Source: Dokdonella_A sp963834755 (GTDB lineage: Bacteria > Pseudomonadota > Gammaproteobacteria > Xanthomonadales > Rhodanobacteraceae). From it: DNA of 64,000 bases. The position numbers and the translations under genes are program-made. Location: positions 496,001 to 560,000 of the forward strand of contig CAWICQ010000009.1 in NCBI GenBank assembly GCA_963834755.1. Reading direction: 5' to 3'. Positions 52,621 to 60,292 of this stretch are shown piece by piece. Position 1 is the stretch's first letter. The number at the start of each line of letters is the position of its first letter. The notes under the pieces were generated by a model, which did not search any database, had not been told where the DNA came from, and saw only the letters and a list, made by a program, of their open reading frames with translations.

Positions 52621-53346
52621 TTACTTTTTCGCAGGCGTCGCGAATTTGTCTGAATCGTAGCCGCCGACTTCGAAGACCAACGTCTGCTTGCCCTTGCCTT
52701 TGACGAGCACGTCGATCGAAACCTTTTGCGCCTTTTTCATTTTCGCGATGAAGCCACGATCGTCCGATATGAAAATCGCAGGTTCGCCGGTTTCGGGAAG
52801 ATGCGCTTTCATGCGCTGCACGGGCGCGTCATCGAAGTGCACTGCGAGGGCACACTCTCTTTCGCAATCGAAGCCCTTGCCGCTGCCGAAGAGATAAGCG
52901 CTCTGTCCCCAGGCGGAATGGCGTCGCAGAACGAGGCGCACGCGCTCGCCGCTCGACGGCTCGCTGCTGTAGATCGACGCGGTAGTCTGATTGCCGCCGG
53001 ATTCCTTTCCGGATTGATAGATCCACAAACGTTCCAGCCGACGCCGCGCCGTGATCGCATTCGCCTTCGCGACCGTATCCGCCAGCGTCTGCTGCACTTC
53101 CTTCGCTTCGGAACTGCCCGGATATTTCGCGACGATTTCCTGTCCGATCGGCGCCGCCAGCTCGTACGACTTCGACTGCAACAGCTGGTGATACATCTCG
53201 ATGCTCTTGGTAGCCATCGCGCGGTCGGGCGGCGGCGCCTTCGCTGCGGGTGGCGAGCCGGGTGCAGGAGCACTGCTGCCGGAGCACGCCGCGATCAAAG
53301 CCACGGCAAGAAAGATAAGAACAGGGAAAAACCAGCGAGCACGCAT
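52621..53346 (-). CDS. Lipoprotein of unknown function
   Basis: 241 residues from MRARWFFPVLIFLAVALIAA with the lipobox AAC, so Cys is the mature N-terminus. A proline-rich linker (APAPGSPPAAKAPPPD) leads into a helical segment (MYHQLLQSKSYELAAPIGQE, LADTVAKANAITARRRLERL) and a beta region (VRLVLRRHSAWGQSAYLFGS, RECALAVHFDD). No family call is possible. It may associate with the outer membrane. Confidence 0.65.
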   Translation of the reverse strand: MRARWFFPVLIFLAVALIAACSGSSAPAPGSPPAAKAPPPDRAMATKSIEMYHQLLQSKSYELAAPIGQEIVAKYPGSSEAKEVQQTLADTVAKANAITARRRLERLWIYQSGKESGGNQTTASIYSSEPSSGERVRLVLRRHSAWGQSAYLFGSGKGFDCERECALAVHFDDAPVQRMKAHLPETGEPAIFISDDRGFIAKMKKAQKVSIDVLVKGKGKQTLVFEVGGYDSDKFATPAKK

Positions 53347-53486
53347 GAAACGATTCCCGTTCGTCTGCACGATGCACATCGTACATCGGCGGCTGTCGCC
53401 CGCGCTGCGTTGCGTATCTTCAGCGCCGCGCTCGGCTGGCGATGCGAACGACGCACCGCACGGTCGGCGACGCGTTTCCATCGAGA

Positions 53487-54062
53487 TCAGAGATAGCGGC
53501 ACGGATCGCGGCCGAGATTGCGGTCGTAGGTCGATACGCGATCATCACGCTCGTGTCCGGAGCGGCCCGTATTGGCCATCCTTCGGCAGGCTTCGCTGCG
53601 CGGGAGCGGCTGACCCGATACCGCGAACGTGGGTGCGGCGTTGCCCGAACGCGCGCGGCCCTTGGTACTTGCGCCACCATCGGTGATCTGCTTCGGACAT
53701 GTTCCGTGGCGATAGAAGACATCGCCGTTGGCCGCACGGCATTCATAGGACGTCGGCTCGCGCCGGTCCGCCGATTGTGCATGCACTTTGGGCAAGGTAC
53801 GCGGACGCGCAGTGTCTTCGTTGCGCGACGCATGACCATAATCCGGCGATGCCGCTACCGGCGGCGCGGGCTGCATCTCGACGCGCGACTCGGCCTCGGT
53901 TCCCAAACAAGGATGATCCTGAAACGCGATCAGGTCGTCCGCGCTGCGGCACTTGTAGACCGAATCCGCATGCGCGATGCGCACGAATCCAAACGCGGCG
54001 GCACACATCATCAGTACGCCAACGGCCGTGGCTCTGTACCGGTCGAGCATCGAGTCGCGCAT
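53487..54062 (-). CDS. Secreted DUF4124-like protein
   Basis: About 191 residues from the ATG at 54062 (GGAG upstream; ATG at 54050 is an alternative). After a signal peptide ending in AHA come two similar blocks, DSVYKCRSADDLIAFQDHPC and PTSYECRAANGDVFYRHGTC, each with a Cys pair, like DUF4124 domains of periplasmic Xanthomonadales proteins. The rest is Arg/Ser-rich and probably disordered. Function unknown. Confidence 0.65.
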   Translation of the reverse strand: MRDSMLDRYRATAVGVLMMCAAAFGFVRIAHADSVYKCRSADDLIAFQDHPCLGTEAESRVEMQPAPPVAASPDYGHASRNEDTARPRTLPKVHAQSADRREPTSYECRAANGDVFYRHGTCPKQITDGGASTKGRARSGNAAPTFAVSGQPLPRSEACRRMANTGRSGHERDDRVSTYDRNLGRDPCRYL

Positions 54063-54318
54063 GCTGCAAGCTCCGCAATTCAGGGTGTGGAGATGATGTT
54101 GGCCGCGCACGTCGCGCACCATCCGCGCGCTGCTCGCGCACATGTAGGAAAATGCCGATAAAGGCGAAGCATGTGGCGACGCTCGACATCGCCGCGGCCG
54201 GTCCGCTGCATGGCTTCGATTCATCGAGGCCGGGTGTTGGCGCCGGAAACAACGACCGTCATGCGCGTTACACTCGCGCGCGTCGTAGTCGTATTGCAGT
54301 GGGATCCCCGCCGCCCTG

Positions 54319-55422
54319 ATGCGCAAGATCGTCCACATCGACATGGACGCGTTCTACGCGTCCGTTGAGCAGCGCGATGACCCGACCTTGCGCGGGCGTC
54401 CCGTCGTCGTAGCGTGGCGCGGGCAACGCTCGGTGGTTTGCGCGGCGTCGTACGAGGCGCGCACGTTCGGCGTGCGCTCGGCGATGCCGGCCGCGCGCGC
54501 GGAGCGGCTTTGTCCGGACGCCGTCTTCGTGCCGCCGGATTTCACGCGCTATCGCGCGGTGTCGCGGCACGTGCGCGAGATTCTGCTGCGCCACACACCG
54601 CTGGTCGAACCGTTGTCGCTCGACGAAGCGTATCTGGATGTCACGCAAGTCCTATCCGGTCTTTTGACGGCGACCGCGGTCGCGAAATCGATCCGCGCCT
54701 CGATACGCGAGGAACTCGCGCTGACCGCATCCGCCGGCGTCGCACCGAACAAGTTTCTGGCCAAGATCGCTTCGGATTGGCGCAAGCCCGACGGACTCTT
54801 CGTGATTCGCCCCGAAGAAATCGAATCGTTCCTTCGCCCGCTGCCGGTCTCGCGCATTCACGGCGTCGGCAAAGTCATGGACGGCAAGCTCGCGACGCTC
54901 GGCATTCGCACCGTCGGCGAGCTCGCGGCGCTGGATGCCGGCGAGCTCGAGCGTCGCTTCGGTCGCTACGGTCGGCGACTTTCCGAGCTCGCGCACGGCA
55001 TCGATCGCAGCGAAGTGAAACCCGACCGGCCGACGCAATCGATCTCGGCCGAGGACACGTTCGAGCACGACGTGCCGCTCGATGCGATCGAAACCAGAAT
55101 CCGCGAGCTTGCCGCAAAGGTATGGGCGGCGACACGCGGTACGGAACGCATCGGCCGCACGGTCGTGCTGAAGCTCAAGACGCGCGAGTTCCGCATCCTG
55201 ACGCGCAGTCACACGCCGCCCGCGCCGCCGCGATCGGCCGAAGAGATCGGCGACATCGCCAACGCGCTGCGCGCGCACGTCAATTTGCCGACGACGACAC
55301 TGTATCGTCTGGTCGGCGTCGGCCTGGGCAACTTCCGCGACGCGGAAGCGTTGCCGCAGCCGGAGCTGTTCGATCGACCGCCCGTGCGGGCGGGCGATCG
55401 CGATGAGACGGAATCGACCTGA
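54319..55422 (+). CDS. dinB: DNA polymerase IV
   Basis: 367 residues. MRKIVHIDMDAFYASVEQRD (catalytic Asp8 and the steric-gate region), RTFGVRSAMPAARAERLCPD, VEPLSLDEAYLDVT (catalytic Asp-Glu), SAGVAPNKFLAKIASDWRKP and IHGVGKVMDGKLATLG (HhH) follow in order. The C-terminal region contains the little-finger domain (SISAEDTFEHDVPL). It ends DETEST and lacks an obvious clamp-binding motif at the extreme C-terminus, although LPQPELFDRPP contains a QPELF-type motif. It is a Y-family translesion polymerase. Confidence 0.95.
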   Translation: MRKIVHIDMDAFYASVEQRDDPTLRGRPVVVAWRGQRSVVCAASYEARTFGVRSAMPAARAERLCPDAVFVPPDFTRYRAVSRHVREILLRHTPLVEPLSLDEAYLDVTQVLSGLLTATAVAKSIRASIREELALTASAGVAPNKFLAKIASDWRKPDGLFVIRPEEIESFLRPLPVSRIHGVGKVMDGKLATLGIRTVGELAALDAGELERRFGRYGRRLSELAHGIDRSEVKPDRPTQSISAEDTFEHDVPLDAIETRIRELAAKVWAATRGTERIGRTVVLKLKTREFRILTRSHTPPAPPRSAEEIGDIANALRAHVNLPTTTLYRLVGVGLGNFRDAEALPQPELFDRPPVRAGDRDETEST

Positions 55423-55434
55423 TCTGCGATTCGC

Positions 55435-56025
55435 TCACACCGCTGCGGATATGCGCCGGTCGTATTCGGAAAGAACGTGACTGTTCTCGCGCGTCGGAGC
55501 AAGGTATTGCGCCTTCAGTTTCACGTACTGGCGCGCGGCGTAGTAGATCTGCTGGATCTCGTCCGCGCTCAGGAGGCGCACGCAGCGTGCGGGATTGCCG
55601 AGCCAGAGCTCGCCTTCGCCGACGATCCTGCCCTGTGCGATGACCGCGCCGGCACCGACCAGCGCATGACGTTTGATCAGCGTTCCGTCGAGGATGGTCG
55701 CGTTCATGCCGATCAGGCTCGCGTCCTGCACCGTGCAGCCGTGCAGCACCGCGCCGTGGCCGATGGTCACGTCCGAGCCGATCGAGAGCGCGAAACCGCC
55801 GAGCGTGTACTGCGTGTCGTGAGTCACGTGCAGCGAGGCGTGATCCTGGATGTTGCTGCGCTCGCCGATGCGGATGCGATGGGCATCACCACGCACGACG
55901 GCACCCGGCCAGATCGATGAATCGTGACCCACCGCGACGTGGCCAATGACCTGCGCGGCGGGATCGACGTACGCGGTCGGTGAAACCTCGGGGTGGAACC
56001 CGTGGAACGAACGGATACTGCTCAT
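55435..56025 (-). CDS. Gamma-class carbonic anhydrase family protein
   Basis: 196 residues from MSSIRSFHGFHPEVSPTAYV. A left-handed beta-helix of hexapeptide repeats (VIGHVAVGHDSSIWPGAVVR, IRIGERSNIQDHASLHVTHD, IGSDVTIGHGAVLHGCTVQD) is followed by a C-terminal helix. The three zinc-ligand His positions are present (NIQDHASLH, VTIGHGAVLHGC). YrdA-type proteins of this class bind zinc, but most show weak activity, so the physiological role is unclear. Confidence 0.88.
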   Translation of the reverse strand: MSSIRSFHGFHPEVSPTAYVDPAAQVIGHVAVGHDSSIWPGAVVRGDAHRIRIGERSNIQDHASLHVTHDTQYTLGGFALSIGSDVTIGHGAVLHGCTVQDASLIGMNATILDGTLIKRHALVGAGAVIAQGRIVGEGELWLGNPARCVRLLSADEIQQIYYAARQYVKLKAQYLAPTRENSHVLSEYDRRISAAV

Positions 56026-56203
56026 TGCCTTGCACCTTGCGGCGCCTGCGATGGCAGAAATAGCCGGGAACCGCCTAAAGCAAAACCTGTACTTATTTAC
56101 AGGGTCACGATGGGTGGCAATGCACGCGGGCTTCACGCCCGATCGTGCAAAAAAGGCGGCCTCAGCCTGAGAACTCGCCGCACCGGCACAGCGAACGCAG
56201 GGA

Positions 56204-57196
56204 TCAGGTTTGCGTGCAGCCCTGCCTCGCCGCCAGCGCATTCTTTCTCACGTTCACCTTTGTCACGACCACCGCTGTGGTGCGCCGCGGCACCGCGACC
56301 TTTGCCGACGTGCGCACCGTCAGCACCACGCCGCCGATCGCCAGCGCTCCGCCGATCGCCGTCAGCACGCCGGGCACTTGTCCGAGACACAGCCACGCGA
56401 TCGCCGACGCAACCAGCGGCTGCACGTACAGAAAGCTCGAGACTTTCGACGCCGTCGCGCGCGACAACGCGAAGTTCCAGCACAGATAGCCGAAGATCGT
56501 CGGCACGATCGCCGAGATAAACCGCCGACCAGATCTGCACCGCCGGCACCGATGCGAGCTTCGTCGGCAGATCGAGGCCGAACGGGAGCAAGCCCAAGCG
56601 TGCCGGCGAAGATGCTGGCAACCGTGAAGCCGAACGTTCCCGACTCCGGGTTGCGCGCGAGCAGCGGCTTTTGCCAGACGAAATAGATGCTCATCGCGAG
56701 CACCGAAACCAGCACGAGCAGCGTCATCGGCTCGAAATGCACGCTGCGGCCCGCGCCGATCGTGATCAGCACGACGCCGCCGAACGCAACGCCGAGCCCG
56801 GCGATCGTGCCGCTCGAAATGCGCTCGCCCAGCCGCAGCGCGGCCAGTGCGGACGTCACGCCAGGCGCGAGCGCGATCACGACAGCCGCCGCGCCGACCG
56901 AGATGCGCGTCATCGCGTAGCCGAGGGTCAGCTGATAGATCGTGATGCCGAGCAATCCGAGCGCGAGGATCGCAGGCCAGTCGCGAGCCGGCGGGAGTTT
57001 GATCGCGCCGCATCGCGACCGGCACCGCGAGCACCGCCGACGCGATCAGGAACCGCAGCAGCGACAGTTCAGCCGGCGTGAACACTTGGAGACCGTAGGC
57101 GATCGCCGCGAACGAGGACGACCAGACGAGGATCGCGAAACCAGCAGCGACCAGCGTCAGGCCATCGGATCGGAAGATTGCGGAATCGCGGTTCAT
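56204..57196 (-). CDS. EamA (DMT) family transporter, three frameshifts
   Basis: Ten membrane helices in two EamA repeats can be followed across three frames. LTLVAAGFAILVWSSSFAAI and LSLLRFLIASAVLAVPVAMR come first. After one extra base near 57013 come ALGLLGITIYQLTLGYAMTR and VVIALAPGVTSALAALRLGE. After a second near 56592 comes LGLLPFGLDLPTKLASVPAV, and after a third near 56519 come IVPTIFGYLCWNFALSRATA and WLCLGQVPGVLTAIGGALAI. All three are single-base insertions. Corrected length is about 329 residues, typical for the family. It is predicted to export metabolites. Its start overlaps the stop of a small gene, and a LysR gene is divergent. Confidence 0.78.
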   Translation of the reverse strand: MNRDSAIFRSDGLTLVAAGFAILVWSSSFAAIAYGLQVFTPAELSLLRFLIASAVLAVPVAMRRDQTPAGSRLACDPRARIARHHDLSADPRLRDDAHLGRRGGCRDRARAWRDVRTGRAAAGRAHFERHDRRARRCVRRRRADHDRRGPQRAFRADDAARAGFGARDEHLFRLAKAAARAQPGVGNVRLHGCQHLRRHAWACSRSASICRRSSHRCRRCRSGRRFISAIVPTIFGYLCWNFALSRATASKVSSFLYVQPLVASAIAWLCLGQVPGVLTAIGGALAIGGVVLTVRTSAKVAVPRRTTAVVVTKVNVRKNALAARQGCTQT

Positions 57197-57423
57197 CGAC
57201 GCGACCTCAGCGGATTTGACCGACCACCAGCCGTGGTACGACGACACCACAGGCGGCAGCGGCGGTGCGGAAGGCAGCTTTGCGTTTCTTGCTCGAACGC
57301 GCGTCCGCGGCGCGCGAGCGGAGTCGCGTCCGCGGGGGCGCTTTCGGCCCAGTCGCGGGGGCGCGTCAGATGACCGTGCAGGAACAGCATTTCGCGCGCG
57401 ATGCGGTTAAATTCTCTCAACAT
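57193..57423 (-). CDS. Small basic protein upstream of and coupled to the transporter
   Basis: 76 residues. GAGGAG lies 9-14 bases before MLREFNRIAREMLFLHGHLT, and the frame ends in an ATGA overlap with the transporter start. The first 25 residues are an amphipathic, plausible protein; the last 40 (CLPHRRCRLWCRRTTAGG) are Arg-rich and could result from another frame slip. I do not recognise it. It would be the first gene of the operon controlled by the divergent LysR. Confidence 0.45.
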   Translation of the reverse strand: MLREFNRIAREMLFLHGHLTRPRDWAESAPADATPLARRGRAFEQETQSCLPHRRCRLWCRRTTAGGRSNPLRSRR

Positions 57424-57509
57424 GACGGCGTTCTCCTCTGCTTGCACTAAATAACACAGTAGCGAGAAGATACGCGGGATTCGCTCGTTTCAGTAGCGAC
57501 ATGTTTGAT

Positions 57510-57523
57510 ACTCTGACTTGAGT
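57510..57523. promoter_or_regulatory. Candidate LysR binding site
   Basis: ACTC-TGACTT-GAGT is a perfect short dyad 10 bases before the LysR start. CAGTAGCGA occurs twice further upstream (57463 and 57491 regions). Both lie between the divergent small-gene/EamA operon and the lysR gene. Confidence 0.35.
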
Positions 57524-57533
57524 TTTATTCAAT

Positions 57534-58520
57534 ATGGAACGCCCTCCCCTGAATGCCCTGCAGGTCTTCGTGAACGCCGCCCGCGCGAAGAATCTGACCC
57601 GCGCCGCCGAGCGCCTGCACTTGACCGTAAGCGCGCTCAGCCATCAGGTGCGCGCGCTCGAACAAAGGCTCGGCTACAGCCTGTTCAAGCGCGGCCCGCG
57701 CGGGCTTGCGCTGACACCCGAAGGCACGCTGCTGCTCGATCGCGTCGCGCCGCATCTCGATGCCATCGACAGCGCGCTGCGTCCGCTGCGCACGCGTCGC
57801 GACAACGTGCTGAGCCTCAGCGCGATGCCGTCGATGGCAACCGGCTGGCTGATGCCGCGGCTGCCGCGCTTCGTCGCGCGGCATCCGGATCTCGAGCTCA
57901 ATCTCGATTCGTCGATCGATGTCGTCGACTTCGCCGACTGCCGCTTTGATGCGGCGCTCAGGTACGGCCCCGGACAATGGGACGGCGTAACGTCCGAGCT
58001 CCTGTTCGAGGAATGGCTGACGCCGGTCGCGAGCCCCGCGCTGCTCGCCGGGCGCAAGCGACCGCGTCTCGACGATCTCGCCGAATGGCCGCTGCTGTGT
58101 CCGGAGGATCCGTGGCCGCACTGGTTCGAAAAATTCGGCGGCACCGCGCCGAAACGCTTCGTCGCCAGCTTCAGCGATTCGGAAACGCGGCAGCGCGCGG
58201 CGGTCGAAGGCATCGGCATCGCGCTCGGCCGCATGACGATGGTGCGGCCGCTGATCGAGAGCGGCATGCTGGTCGCGCTGTTTCCCGAACGCCTTCGCGC
58301 GCGCTACGCGCACTACCTCGTGTATCCGCAGCGCGCGCGCGAACATGCATCGTTTCGCGCGTTCCGCGAGTGGCTGCTCGAAGAAGCCGCGACGTTCCGT
58401 GCGACGACCGATGCCGCGGACCTCGCGCACGCAGCCTTGCGCGCGGAAGCGACGACCACGCCGAATCCGCCGGCAGCGCGCAAGCGAGGACGCCGTCCCG
58501 AAGCAAACACGACCGCATGA
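57534..58520 (+). CDS. LysR-family regulator (GcvA-like)
   Basis: 328 residues. The N-terminal winged helix is PLNALQVFVNAARAKNLTRA with AERLHLTVSALSHQVRALEQ and RLGYSLFKRGPRGLALTPEG. The C-terminal substrate-binding domain starts NVLSLSAMPSMATGWLMPRL and has ELNLDSSIDVVDFADCRFDA typical of the GcvA group. A disordered basic tail (RKRGRRPEANTTA) follows. It probably regulates the divergent small-gene/EamA operon. Its stop overlaps the start of the next gene. Confidence 0.9.
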   Translation: MERPPLNALQVFVNAARAKNLTRAAERLHLTVSALSHQVRALEQRLGYSLFKRGPRGLALTPEGTLLLDRVAPHLDAIDSALRPLRTRRDNVLSLSAMPSMATGWLMPRLPRFVARHPDLELNLDSSIDVVDFADCRFDAALRYGPGQWDGVTSELLFEEWLTPVASPALLAGRKRPRLDDLAEWPLLCPEDPWPHWFEKFGGTAPKRFVASFSDSETRQRAAVEGIGIALGRMTMVRPLIESGMLVALFPERLRARYAHYLVYPQRAREHASFRAFREWLLEEAATFRATTDAADLAHAALRAEATTTPNPPAARKRGRRPEANTTA

Positions 58521-59140
58521 TTCCGCACGGCCGCAGCGGATGGACCGCGTCTGCGATGCGCAGAAACGGAATCGTCGCGATGCTGCTCCTTTTGTCCGCG
58601 GCACCCGCCGAAGCGGCTGAGCTCGAAGGGCCGGCGATTCACGACACCGTCGAGTATCACGACATCGCCGGCGATACCGAACAGGCGCTCGCCGCCGCGC
58701 TGAAGAACGCTTCCTACGCAGAAAGGTCCGGCGATCGCTTCTTCGCCGCCAACACGCACTGGCAAATAAGCTGGAGTTTCCGCGTCGAATCGGACGGCCG
58801 GACCTGCCGTCTTTCGTCCGCCTCCACCGAGCTCGACGTCGAAATGAACCTGCCGCGCTGGAATCCGCCTTCGAACGCCGCGCCGGCGCTCGTCAAACGC
58901 TGGAACGAGTTCGCGACGGCAGTGCGCAAGCACGAGGACGGGCATCGCGATATCGCCGTCGCTGCCGCGCACGAAATCGAAGCGGGTGCGAAAAGAGAGC
59001 CGTCGCAACGCGACTGCGATGCGCTCAAGAAGAAACTCAGCCGCACGGCCGACGCGACACTGCGCGAATTTCGCGACAAGGAAAACAGTTACGACGTCAC
59101 GACCATGCACGGGCGCACGCAGGGCGCGACGTTTCCGTGA
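58517..59140 (+). CDS. DUF922-type secreted protein with HEDGH motif
   Basis: 207 residues; the ATG at 58517 overlaps the LysR stop (ATGA). A signal-like segment (RNGIVAMLLLLSAAPAEAAE) is followed by HDTVEYHDIAGDTEQALAAA, WQISWSFRVESDGRTCRLSS and KHEDGHRDIAVAAAHEIEAG. The HExxH-type motif HEDGH, with the surrounding pattern, is that of DUF922, described as putative secreted zinc-dependent proteases. Substrate is unknown. Confidence 0.8.
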   Translation: MIPHGRSGWTASAMRRNGIVAMLLLLSAAPAEAAELEGPAIHDTVEYHDIAGDTEQALAAALKNASYAERSGDRFFAANTHWQISWSFRVESDGRTCRLSSASTELDVEMNLPRWNPPSNAAPALVKRWNEFATAVRKHEDGHRDIAVAAAHEIEAGAKREPSQRDCDALKKKLSRTADATLREFRDKENSYDVTTMHGRTQGATFP

Positions 59141-59147
59141 TGGTCAG

Positions 59148-60119
59148 TCAAGCTGCGCACAGTTTCGCCTTCCGCGCTGCGTCGCCGCGAAGATTTCCGT
59201 CGATGTAGTAGTCGAGCAGCGAGCGCGCAAGCGCCTGGTCCGCGGATGGAATCAGCGAATCCGCATCGTGCATCCAGCCGTCGATGCACACCTGTTTCGT
59301 GTTCTTGCCGGCCGCGCAGTCGAGCAGTCGATCGAACGCGTGGCGATAGGTCGCGAAGTCAGCGCGCGTCATCGGTGCGCCGTGGCCGGGCACGAGTGTC
59401 TTGAAATCGACCGCCGCGAGCGAACCGAGCGCGGCGCGCCAGTGTGCGGCGCATGCGGTGTCGAACAGCGGCGCCGGCAGCGTGACGAGATCGCCCGAAG
59501 CGAGCACGCGCGTCGCCGGATCGAACAGCCAGACGTCGCCGGCCGTTACCGAATGATCTTCGAAGCCGAGGCGCACCTTCCGTCCGGCGATCGCGCGCGT
59601 CTCGTCTTTTGCGATGCGTTCGTCTGGGAATAGCGCCGGCCCCGCATCGATCAGCGCGAGCTCCGCGCGCCAAGGCGCGGTCTTGGCTTCGTCGCCGCCG
59701 GCTTGCTTGATCGCATCCTCGAGCTGCGCGTGATAACGCGCGAGGAAACCGTGCATCGCGTCTTCGATCGCCGCGCTCGCGTACACATGCACGCCCGGAA
59801 ACGCCTGACGCAATCGCACGTTGCCGCCGACGTGATCGAGATGCCAGTGGCTGTTGACGATCGCAACGACCGGCTGCTTCGCGGCGTTCGCGAAATCGAT
59901 GATCTGCTGCGCGTGTTCCGGATGTCGACCCGTGTCGAACACAATCAGACCGGCGGCGCCCTTGAAGACGACCGTATTGCCGTCGGGCTGCGAGCCGGCA
60001 ACGAACGTTCCTGGAATAAGCGCGACTCCCGCTGCGATGGCGGTCGCCCCTTGCGCAACGGCGAGCCCTTGCGCGATGCCGAGCCCAAGCAACAAGCCGA
60101 AACCGCTGACGCCGCGCAT
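59148..60119 (-). CDS. Exported metallo-beta-lactamase-fold hydrolase
   Basis: 323 residues with a signal peptide (GFGLLLGLGIAQGLAVAQGA). The metal motif is AIVNSHWHLDHVGGNVRLRQ (HxHxDH), with a third His in TLVPGHGAPMT; GLIVFDTGRHPEHAQQII precedes it. The long insert (GFLARYHAQLEDAIKQAGGD) and C-terminal helices (SADQALARSLLDYYIDGNLR) do not match class B beta-lactamases. It is more like the SoxH/quinoprotein-relay type. Substrate unknown. It is convergent with the DUF922 gene. Confidence 0.85.
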   Translation of the reverse strand: MRGVSGFGLLLGLGIAQGLAVAQGATAIAAGVALIPGTFVAGSQPDGNTVVFKGAAGLIVFDTGRHPEHAQQIIDFANAAKQPVVAIVNSHWHLDHVGGNVRLRQAFPGVHVYASAAIEDAMHGFLARYHAQLEDAIKQAGGDEAKTAPWRAELALIDAGPALFPDERIAKDETRAIAGRKVRLGFEDHSVTAGDVWLFDPATRVLASGDLVTLPAPLFDTACAAHWRAALGSLAAVDFKTLVPGHGAPMTRADFATYRHAFDRLLDCAAGKNTKQVCIDGWMHDADSLIPSADQALARSLLDYYIDGNLRGDAARKAKLCAA

Positions 60120-60262
60120 CGGCGCGCTCCTCTCAATTCGAGCCGAGCTTCGTCACCGACGCATTGACTCGACAACGCCCATTCGTTGGCAATGGGCCGC
60201 AGCGAAAGGCGCGCGCGCCGAATCGTTGCACCGGCACGCGCGCTCTGGATCGCTTCAGCGAT

Positions 60263-60285
60263 AACGGCGCAGCGCGTGCGCCGTT
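60263..60285 (-). terminator. Hairpin after the BNR-repeat gene
   Basis: AACGGCGCA-GCGCG-TGCGCCGTT is a perfect 9-bp stem, 8 bases beyond the stop codon of the BNR-repeat gene (minus strand). No T-run follows, so it may act together with Rho or merely protect the 3' end. Confidence 0.5.
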
Positions 60286-60292
60286 GTCGCGG

